Counted from the stretch's first letter, positions 1 to 4,661 are shown. The stretch: DNA of 5,214 nt from CAZBWE01 sp964495465 (GCA_964495465.1 CAZBWE010000128.1:1-5214); one strand, 5' to 3'. The notes: a model not told the origin generated them from the sequence alone. Program-made: numbers and translations.

Positions 1-300
1 GTGAGCAGGGAGAAAACATTTCATGCTTGTCAGATACCCCAAAAACTTTCTGAGACGTTAATTAAATCTTGTACTATGCCCAAGGATGTCGTTTTAATTC
101 TTTTCGGTGGTAGTGGCTCAGAAATCGAGGTTTGCAAATTTCTTGACAGGCAATATATATCCGCTGAGATTGATAAGAAATACTACGAAATTATTACCGA
201 CAGATTAAGAAAAGGTAAAATTGATGAAAAACATCGGCTAAAAATGAAAAAAGAGAGAATAGACAATGAACTACAGCTTACATTTTTAGAGGATTATTAG
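1..300 (+). CDS. DNA methyltransferase (N6-adenine/N4-cytosine type), C-terminal fragment
   Basis: This is the 3' end of a gene cut by the window edge; the GTG at position 1 is probably an internal valine. The 99 visible residues carry the late part of an amino-methyltransferase fold: a motif X-like HACQIP at about 8-13, then the SAM-binding motif I region with FGGSG at 35-39, and the acidic residues E56 and D58 at the end of the next strand, where the ribose of SAM is usually held. Motif X followed by motif I at the C-terminus fits the beta-class order (IV...X-I). The catalytic DPPY/DPPW motif must lie upstream of the window. The usual DPFxGSG is here ILFGGSGSE, so the Asp-Pro is missing. 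The tail is Lys-rich and ends in TAG. Target sequence and any partner nuclease cannot be seen. It could belong to a restriction-modification system or be an orphan enzyme. Confidence 0.8.
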   Translation: MSREKTFHACQIPQKLSETLIKSCTMPKDVVLILFGGSGSEIEVCKFLDRQYISAEIDKKYYEIITDRLRKGKIDEKHRLKMKKERIDNELQLTFLEDY

Positions 301-319
301 AAATTGGGCAGGAAGTGAG

Positions 320-378
320 TGCCCCTTAGGCGAATCGAATGCACTCAATACAGGCAAGATTAGAGGGGCAAATTTTTT
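320..378 (+). terminator. possible terminator of the methyltransferase gene
   Basis: TGCCCCT (320-326) is the exact complement of AGGGGCA (364-370), followed closely by a T run (373-378). The 37-base loop is long for an intrinsic terminator. A second perfect 7-bp pairing (316-322 with 341-347) shares bases 320-322, so the two stems would compete. The position, 20 bases after the stop codon, fits termination. Confidence 0.4.
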
Positions 379-400
379 ATTAAAATTGTTAGATTTTTAT

Positions 401-419
401 CCTTCGACAAGCTCAGGAT
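401..419. repeat. REP-like dispersed palindrome fragment
   Basis: The sequence CCTTCGACAAGCTCAGGAT matches a short element I recall as scattered widely in intergenic DNA of many environmental bacteria (CCTTCGACAAGCTCAGG). A scrambled relative on the other strand, with CCCTGAGC and GTCGAA separated, lies at 647-677. Apart from this, I see nothing supportable between 379 and 496. Confidence 0.45.
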
Positions 420-496
420 ATTTAACCTTATACTGGCTAAATACTTACGTTTATGACTCGTCGTGGGAAGTTTTTATAAAAAATGTTATATAATCA

Positions 497-525
497 TTGA
501 ACAAATAGAATAAGTTTGGTATAAT
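497..525 (+). promoter_or_regulatory. strong sigma70-type promoter with extended -10
   Basis: A -35 box TTGAAC (497-502, 4 of 6 matches) is separated by exactly 17 bases from a perfect TATAAT (520-525). A TG at 517-518 adds the extended -10 element. The predicted start is near 531-533, at the foot of the first hairpin described below. The -10 box sits inside a perfect dyad, TTGGTAT-A-ATACCAA (516-530), which could be an operator. There is no open reading frame for about 250 bases downstream, so the product is an untranslated RNA or a long leader of the HNH/AP2 gene. Confidence 0.6.
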
Positions 526-530
526 ACCAA

Positions 531-682
531 CGTGTGCAGCAAAAGCACACGCGAAGTCCAGCATCTACTTCCCAAAAAAGTAGGTGCTTGGGTTAGTCCC
601 CGGCGGGACAAGCCAGCGGAGCCCCGCAAGTCACAGGACAAGCCTGCCCTGAGCGACTCGTGGTGAGCGATGTCGAACCAAG
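531..682 (+). ncRNA. candidate structured RNA or structured leader, multi-hairpin
   Basis: Five stems follow the promoter in a row: 531-537 with 545-551 (7 bp, perfect), 560-570 with 578-588 (11 bp, one G-U), 596-600 with 605-609 (5 bp, four-base loop), 616-619 with 624-627 (4 bp), and 654-660 with 668-675 (7 bp, one bulge). A further pairing of 588-594 with 676-681 (one bulged G) would close the last three into a multibranch domain, with the flanking stems abutting it. I recognise no family: no tmRNA, 6S, SRP, RNase P or intron signature. The 3' end is unclear and no T-run terminator follows. The second half resembles dispersed repeat DNA (GGACAAGCC at 606-614 and 636-644), so a repeat mosaic is the main alternative. 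Confidence 0.35.
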
Positions 683-776
683 TCGAATGGGGCGTCCAAG
701 TCTAATTTAGTTCATCGTTCATAATTCGTAGTTCATTCAATTGGTCTTGAGTCTGTGGTCTTTGGTCTGACTCACT

Positions 777-780
777 GGAG
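777..780 (+). promoter_or_regulatory. Shine-Dalgarno GGAG for the GTG start at 786
   Basis: GGAG lies five bases before the GTG at 786. It is the only visible ribosome-binding signal for this reading frame, and it decides for the long form that includes the unusual N-terminus. Confidence 0.45.
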
Positions 781-785
781 TAGCG

Positions 786-1406
786 GTGCGGAAGGTTCTC
801 ATACCAATTTTTCTGCCGGAGTTTCTCTTTCGGCTGCGTATATGCCTCGTGTTTTGTTATCGCCGGTTGCGTTCTGCCTGCTCATTCCGCAAGCTCCGTT
901 GTTTTTGCCCGTTTCGCAAAATCCGCTACGGCTGCACATTCCGTATTATTCCCCTTACTCAGGGCAAATTCGCAGTCGTTGACCCGGAAGATTACGATGC
1001 CCTTACGAAATACAAATGGTATGCGATAAAACGCGGAAGGCAATACTACGCAGTGGCGAAACTCGGCCGAAAAAAAGTGAGGATGCACCGGCTGATAATG
1101 AAATCCCCCAGGAACAAAGTAGTTGACCATATAAACCATAACGGCCTCGATAACCGCAAGGCGAACCTCCGTCTTGCCACGGCACAGCAGAATACGTGGA
1201 ACAAGCCCAAGCAAAAGGGCAGTTACAGCTCGCAATATAAAGGTGTTGCCTGGATAAAGGATAAGCAAAGGTGGCGGTCAAAGATAACTTACAACGGCAG
1301 GGACATATCACTCGGTTATTTTGATGATGAAAAGGCCGCAGCCAGGGCCTACGACCGAAAGGCGAAAGAGCTTTTCGGAGAATATGCCTCTTTGAATTTA
1401 GAATGA
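786..1406 (+). CDS. HNH endonuclease with C-terminal AP2 domain
   Basis: This 206-residue protein has the architecture of free-standing homing-type endonucleases. The usual opening IPLTQGKFAVVD starts at residue 55. The HNH nuclease core runs about 98-136, with RMHRLIM (99-105), DHINHNGLDNR (114-124), NLR (127-129) and N136; His115, Asn123 and His101 are the likely catalytic or metal-binding residues. An AP2 DNA-binding domain follows at about 150-204, with YKGV (151-154), W156, W163, LGYFD (176-180) and AARAYD (185-190). Residues 1-54 are not part of the family: they are rich in Arg, Phe and Cys and arise from 27-bp tandem repeats. The GTG start is supported by GGAG at 777-780; no other good start lies nearer the conserved part. 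The enzyme probably nicks or cuts DNA and promotes its own spread, but no intron boundaries are visible. The C-terminal codons run into an AGAATTTA microrepeat. Confidence 0.8.
   Translation: MRKVLIPIFLPEFLFRLRICLVFCYRRLRSACSFRKLRCFCPFRKIRYGCTFRIIPLTQGKFAVVDPEDYDALTKYKWYAIKRGRQYYAVAKLGRKKVRMHRLIMKSPRNKVVDHINHNGLDNRKANLRLATAQQNTWNKPKQKGSYSSQYKGVAWIKDKQRWRSKITYNGRDISLGYFDDEKAAARAYDRKAKELFGEYASLNLE
858..938 (+). repeat. three imperfect 27-bp tandem repeats inside the HNH/AP2 reading frame
   Basis: Units 858-884, 885-911 and 912-938 encode YRRLRSACS, FRKLRCFCP and FRKIRYGCT. Each has the pattern aromatic-Arg-Arg/Lys-Leu/Ile-Arg with a Cys near the end, and the next codons (TTC CGT) begin a fourth unit. 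The units are a multiple of three, so they keep the frame open. Confidence 0.6.
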
Positions 1407-1453
1407 AGAATTTAGAATTTATGGTTATTGTTTTCTTGCCTTCCCCATCGTCT

Positions 1454-1492
1454 GTCCTCTGCCTGCCGCGGCGTAGTCAAAGACGAAGCCGG
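1454..1492. repeat. 39-bp partial copy of the following 121-bp repeat
   Basis: It starts with GTCCTCTGCCTGCC and ends with GAAGCCGG, matching the first 39 bases of the copies at 1493 and 1625 with several changes (for example AGTCAAAGAC in place of AGCCAWAGGC). It is joined head-to-tail to the first full copy. Confidence 0.65.
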
Positions 1493-1613
1493 GTCCTCTG
1501 CCTGCCACGGCGTAGCCATAGGCGAAGCCGGGCCCTCCGTCTTCTGTCGTCAGTCGTCTGTCATCCGTCTTCCACTTCGTTATTCGATATTCCTTGTTCG
1601 ATATTGGACATTC
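1493..1613. repeat. 121-bp direct repeat, copy 1
   Basis: It runs from GTCCTCTGCCTGCCACGG to ATATTGGACATTC. It contains a GC-rich head (GCGTAGCCATAGGCGAAGCC), a GTC-rich stretch (GTCTTCTGTCGTCAGTCGTC) and an AT-rich tail with TTCGATATT twice. By direct comparison it differs from copy 2 at five positions, about 96% identity. No coding role is apparent, although all frames are fairly open because of base composition. Confidence 0.85.
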
Positions 1614-1624
1614 AACTCTTTCCC

Positions 1625-1745
1625 GTCCTCTGCCTGCCACAGCGTAGCCAAAGGCGAAGCCGGGCCCTCCGTCTTCTGTCGTCAGTCGTCTGTCATCCGT
1701 CTTCCACTTCGTTATTCGATATTCCTTGCTCGACATTGGATATTC
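1625..1745. repeat. 121-bp direct repeat, copy 2
   Basis: This is the second copy, 132 bases after the first, with an 11-base spacer (1614-1624) between them. The five differences from copy 1 are scattered, so the copies are not brand new. The GC-rich head resembles a dispersed repeat type rather than a gene. Confidence 0.85.
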
Positions 1746-2060
1746 CTTTAGGTTCCTGTTATCCTGTCCAGGAATAAAAAGTAATTAACAAACAATCCTG
1801 TCCCGCTTCGCCGAAGGCCTTTGCCGAGACGAGTTATCCTGTCTAATATTTCTTGCTGTGAAGTCTGTGGCCAATTTCTCTATATAAAAATTCACCCGCC
1901 ACACTCAAAAGACACAAAAATTAGCTATTTTTTCAAAAAAATTTCCAATAAAATTCACATCCTGCTTCCAAAAACATCCTATAATTACCCAAAATCGCCG
2001 ATTTTTGAGCATTTTAAACCATCTTATGTGAAAATAGACAATATATTCTAAAAAATTTAC
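1746..2060. other. non-coding stretch: short repeats, then AT-rich DNA
   Basis: I see no gene here. ATCCTGTC occurs three times (1761-1768, 1795-1802, 1836-1843). TTCCTG (1753-1758) pairs with CAGGAA (1769-1774). A GC-rich phrase at 1804-1833 (CGCTTCGCCGAAGGCC...) looks like another dispersed element. From about 1850 the DNA is AT-rich with A/T tracts (1928-1941). A perfect 7-bp dyad, AAAATCG-C-CGATTTT (1991-2005), is followed by one more T; it could be an operator or a weak hairpin. The one open frame here (1821-2051) has no ribosome-binding site and low-complexity AT-driven composition. Confidence 0.5.
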
Positions 2061-2087
2061 TTGACTTTAGGCAAAATATGTAGTCCA

Positions 2088-2115
2088 ATAACATAAGTTG
2101 TAAGACGTCTATAAT
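2088..2115 (+). promoter_or_regulatory. candidate promoter of the PEP-CTERM gene
   Basis: A perfect TATAAT (2110-2115) has a weak -35, ATAACA (2088-2093, 4 of 6), 16 bases upstream. A good -35-like TTGACT at 2061-2066 lacks a convincing -10 at normal distance. A start near 2122 would leave a 5' UTR of about 50 bases containing the hairpin at 2130-2155. Confidence 0.35.
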
Positions 2116-2129
2116 TAAAAAAATATGGG

Positions 2130-2155
2130 CCTTTCAACTTTACCAAAGTGAAAGG
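2130..2155 (+). promoter_or_regulatory. 5' UTR hairpin before the PEP-CTERM gene
   Basis: CCTTTCA-A-CTTT (2130-2141) pairs with AAAGTGAAAGG (2145-2155): 11 base pairs, one bulged A and a three-base loop, extendable by two G-U pairs. It ends 10 bases before the GGAG ribosome-binding site (2166-2169). It may protect the mRNA 5' end or control translation. It has no T run and does not look like a terminator. Confidence 0.5.
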
Positions 2156-2174
2156 TTAGCCATACGGAGAATAT

Positions 2175-2744
2175 ATGATGAAAAGGAAGGGTGATGTAAT
2201 GGTTATAGTAAAACAGTGTTTAATTTCCACACTCGTTGTTATTGGACTGATGTTCACATCGGCGTATTCCCAGGGCAATACGTTGCTTTTACAGCAAAGT
2301 CCTTTTGAGGGCGGCGTGATAACCCCGAGTCCGGGGGTTTATCTCTTTGAGCCCAATACAGAGATTGCTCTGGTTGCAACTGCGAAGCCCGGATATCAGT
2401 TTGTTTGCTGGCTTGGTGACGTTAGTGACGCCACATCGAACCGCACGAATACATTTCTCAATCAGCCAAAGATCATTGTAGCAGTCTTTGAGCGTTGTCA
2501 ATATGAGGATGTATATAGCGGCGGCAGCGGAAGCAATCCTATTGCCTCTTCGGCCGAGATTAACGGCGGCGGCGGCATTAGTTCCGGTGGCAGTGCCGGC
2601 GGAGGCGGTGGCGGCGGTGGCGGCGGTTCCACGCCGGACCCTACGCCTGACCCAACGCCTGACCCCGACCCGGTTCCTGAGCCGATGACAATTTTGCTGC
2701 TCGGCACAGGCGGCCTGATGTTGCTGAGAAAACGCAGTGTATAA
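2175..2744 (+). CDS. secreted PEP-CTERM protein with one bacterial-repeat (InlB B-like) domain
   Basis: This 189-residue exported protein has four parts. A signal peptide (hydrophobic core about 16-28, likely cleavage after AYS at 30-32) is followed by one Flg_new_2/InlB-B-like repeat domain at about 40-106, with GGVITPSPG (46-54), the PGYQFVCWLGD core (72-82) and a closing VAVFE (102-106). A flexible linker comes next, with a run of ten glycines (142-151) and TPDP repeats (153-164). The end is a PEP-CTERM sorting signal: VPEP (167-170), a hydrophobic helix (172-184) and RKR (185-187). In PEP-CTERM systems an exosortase cuts at this signal and the protein is delivered to the envelope or matrix; no exosortase is in the window. 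GGAG at 2166-2169 lies five bases before the chosen ATG. An ATG at 2199 would give a more typical signal peptide and also has a purine-rich stretch upstream. The binding partner is unknown. Confidence 0.85.
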   Translation: MMKRKGDVMVIVKQCLISTLVVIGLMFTSAYSQGNTLLLQQSPFEGGVITPSPGVYLFEPNTEIALVATAKPGYQFVCWLGDVSDATSNRTNTFLNQPKIIVAVFERCQYEDVYSGGSGSNPIASSAEINGGGGISSGGSAGGGGGGGGGGSTPDPTPDPTPDPDPVPEPMTILLLGTGGLMLLRKRSV

Positions 2745-2769
2745 AAACTGCTGCTCTTAAAGTCAGCAG
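2743..2769 (-). terminator. intrinsic terminator of the minus-strand cluster
   Basis: On the minus strand CTGCTG (2769-2764) pairs with CAGCAG (2753-2748), followed at once by TTTTT (2747-2743). Inner pairs with a bulged A can lengthen the stem. On the plus strand the same stem has no T run, so it should mainly stop transcripts coming from ykgJ. It abuts and slightly overlaps the stop codon of the convergent PEP-CTERM gene. Confidence 0.65.
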
Positions 2770-2804
2770 CGGAAAATTGATTTCACCGGCAAAGCCCCGG
2801 CATA

Positions 2805-2880
2805 ATTCAAATTTATATCCGCAGGTCTCTATCGTAATAAACTCGGATTTTGTCCTCGTATATTTTCTGCAAGCTAATGT
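2805..2880 (-). pseudogene. diverged fragment of a ykgJ-like 3' end (oldest copy)
   Basis: Read on the minus strand, this encodes CRKYTRTKSEFITIETCGYKFE, split here for length as CRKYTRTKSEF and ITIETCGYKFE. The intact gene ends in CRKYPRTKSEH and ITRDTCGYTFE. The copy has no stop after the final Glu and no upstream metal-binding cluster, so it cannot be a working gene. The low-coordinate part (2805-2841) has diverged; from 2842 on it is identical to the next copy. It may be the remnant of a second ykgJ paralogue. Confidence 0.6.
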
Positions 2881-3107
2881 CAGCAGGAATTGTTCTACCC
2901 AAATCCATATCAACAGCTATCTACCGCTTTATTCAAAGGTGTAGCCGCAGGTATCCCGGGTAATATGCTCGGATTTTGTCCTCGTATATTTTCTGCAAGC
3001 TAATGTCAGCAGGAATTGTTCTACCCAAATCCATATCAACAGCTATCTACCGCTTTATTCAAAGGTGTAGCCGCAGGTATCCCGGGTAATATGCTCGGAT
3101 TTTGTCC
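2842..3107. repeat. exact 126-bp tandem duplication (2.1 copies)
   Basis: 2842-2967 and 2968-3093 read identically base for base, and 14 further bases (to 3107) continue the pattern into the ykgJ coding region. Each unit holds about 40 bases related to the 3' end of ykgJ plus about 50 bases unrelated to it. The unit length is 42 codons, but each unit carries the ykgJ stop codon, so the frame is not extended. Exact identity implies a recent event or an assembly effect. Confidence 0.9.
2931..3006 (-). pseudogene. duplicated ykgJ 3'-end fragment (recent copy)
   Basis: On the minus strand it encodes CRKYTRTKSEH followed by ITRDTCGYTFE and a TAA stop, differing from the real gene end only by Pro to Thr. 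It is preceded by unrelated sequence (WVEQFLLTLA) instead of the Cys cluster. It appears to be a 3'-end copy without function as a protein, lying within the presumed 3' UTR of the cluster. Confidence 0.6.
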
Positions 3108-3321
3108 GTGGATACTTTCTGCAATTCAATGGCCGGATAGCGTAAATTGCACAATAAGTTGTTCCATCCGGCTTATACCTTAAAAATGGACAAACGGTAG
3201 GCAGTTTGCAGCACGCCCCACAGTTAGCGCACCGGCCTTTGCGGTTTTTCGAGACCGGCAGCACAGATGTAAAAGTCCTTTTAAGTTTTGCAAGTCGGGT
3301 ATTTTCCCCTTTGTTAGCCAT
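3055..3321 (-). CDS. YkgJ-family CxxCxxCC cysteine-cluster protein
   Basis: An 88-residue protein with the cysteine pattern of the YkgJ/CxxCxxCC family: CANCGACC at 31-38, C44, YCAIY at 56-60, RPLNCRKYP at 63-71 and CGY at 83-85. Such proteins are thought to bind an Fe-S cluster or zinc through these cysteines; no reaction is established for this short form. The first 28 residues are basic and Lys/Arg-rich. The ATG at 3321 is the only good start in the frame after the upstream gene. A weak GGA lies about 11 bases upstream and AGAGG lies farther back. It follows the CreD-like gene by 41 bases on the same strand and is probably cotranscribed with it. Its 3' end is the source of the repeats at 2805-3093, and its last coding bases lie inside the repeated unit. 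Confidence 0.8.
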   Translation of the reverse strand: MANKGENTRLAKLKRTFTSVLPVSKNRKGRCANCGACCKLPTVCPFLRYKPDGTTYCAIYAIRPLNCRKYPRTKSEHITRDTCGYTFE

Positions 3322-3358
3322 AGATTCGGATTTCCAGCCAACCTCTACGCAGGGCTTC

Positions 3359-3371
3359 CGGCTTAAAGCCG
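3359..3371 (-). repeat. perfect dyad over the stop codon of the CreD-like gene
   Basis: CGGCTT-A-AAGCCG has 6-bp arms around a single central base and spans the TAA at 3363-3365. It has no following T run. It could form a small stabilising or processing hairpin between the two cistrons, or be chance. Confidence 0.35.
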
Positions 3372-4565
3372 ACCGGCAGTTTCATCTTCTTTTGCAAATA
3401 CTTTATTCCAATCCACTTTACCGGTAACCTGCATTATTATAAACAGCGTGCTTATGCACAAAATAGTAATCGAAAGGCCGGTATAGCCCTTGAAAAAGAA
3501 AGTGTAAGAGAAGAACACAAGATAGACAAGCTGCGACAGCGCAATTTCAACAAACGCAAAACGAGCGCCGACGACAAGCCGCATATACGAAACCACGAGG
3601 AATATCGAAACCGCGGAGCAAATCCAGAAAGCCATATGTATCGATATATGGTCAACCAGGTATGCCAAAAGCAGGTGAAAGCTGAAAAACGCAGCCCCTA
3701 TAAAGAAGTAGTTCATCGGATGAATCCTGAGTTTTCTTATCGTAGTGAAAACAAACAGCAAAAAGAAAAACAAAAATAAAGACACAGGCGCCGTCGCCGT
3801 AACCCTGCTGACCCAGGGCCCAGGGTTGAGTTTGCGCGGCGTAATCATTCCAATTTTCGCACCCGTGAGCAGATTGGAGTACCGCCAGGTCAGCTTCCAT
3901 CCATTACCGGTGCGCTCTTTATCGGTTGGCGAGATACTTTCGGGCGGAAAGTCAATGTCCGCGAAGTCCGTATTCAAAACCAGCGAGAAATTCTTCACCG
4001 GGTTAACATCGCCGCCAAAGCCGTATGACCATTCGTCCATACCCTGGGATTCGTATGATATTTCTATAATTTTGCTCTGGCCGGCGGATAATCGGATATC
4101 CCTGGTGATATTACCCGAAGATATTTGCACATCCTGAATTTCCCGGCCTCCCACCAAAAAGCGAAAGTTGTCATAGACGGCCCTTTGCACGGGAAACTTG
4201 AAATCAAAAGTTATATTCCTGTCCTTTTCGGAGCTGTTGACAATCTCGTATCTCCCTGAGAATACTACATTGTAGGTTGAATACCACAGCAGTCCTTTTT
4301 TACGGTGCTCAAGCTTCAGGTCAACCTTGATGTCACTGCTATCCAAAGGAATAGTATGGCTTTTATCTATGCTCTCTACTGCTGAGGGCTTGCAGCAGAC
4401 CGATGGAGCTTGTTGAATTTGTTTTGTCCCCCATAATTGACCTACTGCCTGCCTCAATCTGACATCCTGGCTTTCAGTCCGTACGATTGTTGCGCCTGCG
4501 AGGATAAACCAGCCGAGGGCGGTACAGACATAAATGAAGCTTATTACCAAAATACGTTTAAACAT
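3363..4565 (-). CDS. CreD-like inner membrane protein
   Basis: A 400-residue membrane protein. One N-terminal helix (about 5-27) is followed by a large extracytoplasmic domain (about 28-255) rich in beta-strand-like sequence. Five hydrophobic segments then follow at about 257-276, 287-304, 310-328, 336-358 and 364-380. The C-terminal part matches E. coli CreD in order and motifs: HPMNYFFIG (282-290) against HPMQYLLVG, DHISIHMAF after the second helix, and a final TGKVDW (381-386) against TRNIDW. The extracytoplasmic domain is divergent, with VGQLWG near its start, and the total is shorter than the roughly 450 residues of E. coli CreD. The role of CreD is poorly known; it has been tied to envelope integrity and beta-lactam responses in Gammaproteobacteria. 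No creBC regulators are nearby. The start at 4565 is fixed by AGGAGG eight bases upstream; an ATG 33 bases earlier lacks such a site. Confidence 0.85.
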   Translation of the reverse strand: MFKRILVISFIYVCTALGWFILAGATIVRTESQDVRLRQAVGQLWGTKQIQQAPSVCCKPSAVESIDKSHTIPLDSSDIKVDLKLEHRKKGLLWYSTYNVVFSGRYEIVNSSEKDRNITFDFKFPVQRAVYDNFRFLVGGREIQDVQISSGNITRDIRLSAGQSKIIEISYESQGMDEWSYGFGGDVNPVKNFSLVLNTDFADIDFPPESISPTDKERTGNGWKLTWRYSNLLTGAKIGMITPRKLNPGPWVSRVTATAPVSLFLFFFLLFVFTTIRKLRIHPMNYFFIGAAFFSFHLLLAYLVDHISIHMAFWICSAVSIFLVVSYMRLVVGARFAFVEIALSQLVYLVFFSYTFFFKGYTGLSITILCISTLFIIMQVTGKVDWNKVFAKEDETAGRL

Positions 4566-4573
4566 AGCGGAGT

Positions 4574-4579
4574 CCTCCT
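4574..4579 (-). promoter_or_regulatory. perfect Shine-Dalgarno AGGAGG for the CreD-like gene
   Basis: AGGAGG on the minus strand is eight bases before the ATG at 4565. It would lie inside the coding region if the longer frame from 4598 were used, which argues for the shorter protein. Confidence 0.85.
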
Positions 4580-4600
4580 CAAATCGGTTTTTTTCCAATA

Positions 4601-4661
4601 ATTATCCAGATGGAAGATTTCACACGCAAGTTTATACAACTCTATCGAAAGCTTTGTTCAA
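4601..4661 (-). promoter_or_regulatory. candidate promoter(s) before the CreD-like gene
   Basis: Two overlapping possibilities are visible on the minus strand. TTGCGT (4629-4624) and GATAAT (4606-4601) have a 17-base spacer. TTGAAC (4661-4656) and TATAAA (4636-4631) have a long 19-base spacer. Either would give the CreD-like gene and ykgJ their own transcript. An 8-base T run (4673-4666) follows the DUF2752 stop, but I find no good hairpin before it. Confidence 0.35.

Noticed and set aside
587..682. Integron attC site
   Set aside because: GGGTTAG and AACC words are present, but they do not form the RYYYAAC/GTTRRRY core pair at the ends of one imperfect palindrome, and no cassette or integrase is visible.
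882..1311. Minus-strand open frames opposite the HNH/AP2 gene
   Set aside because: They are shadows of a well-supported gene on the plus strand and show no domain of their own.
516..1406. Group I or group II intron carrying the HNH/AP2 gene
   Set aside because: No group II domain V and no recognisable group I core could be found, and no split host gene flanks the region.
1403..1777. Overlapping open frames on both strands (1403-1777, 1428-1751 on plus; 1425-1736 on minus)
   Set aside because: They lie on the 121-bp repeats, contain the same internal peptide repeats, have no ribosome-binding sites and resemble no protein family. Openness comes from repeat composition.
1821..2051. 76-codon open frame on the plus strand
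   Set aside because: No ribosome-binding site, composition follows AT-rich spacer DNA, and it starts inside a dispersed repeat phrase.
2061..2160. c-di-GMP (GEMM-type) riboswitch before the PEP-CTERM gene
   Set aside because: GGCAAA and GAAAGG words are present, but the conserved core with GACGCAAAGC and the two-stem arrangement is absent; the region is better explained by promoter boxes and one hairpin.
2488..2707. Frames in both directions over the Gly/Pro-rich linker of the PEP-CTERM gene
   Set aside because: Low-complexity GC-rich codons are open in several frames; the PEP-CTERM frame has signal peptide, domain and sorting signal.
2641..2913. 90-codon minus-strand open frame as a gene
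   Set aside because: It only strings a ykgJ 3' fragment to the antisense of the PEP-CTERM gene and lacks a start context and the Cys cluster.
1454..3107. CRISPR array from the repeated units
   Set aside because: Units are 121 and 126 bp, few in number and joined directly or by a single 11-base spacer, unlike 24-40 bp repeats with unique spacers.
4566..4598. Longer N-terminus for the CreD-like protein
   Set aside because: It would place the perfect AGGAGG inside the coding region and add 11 charged residues before the first membrane helix.
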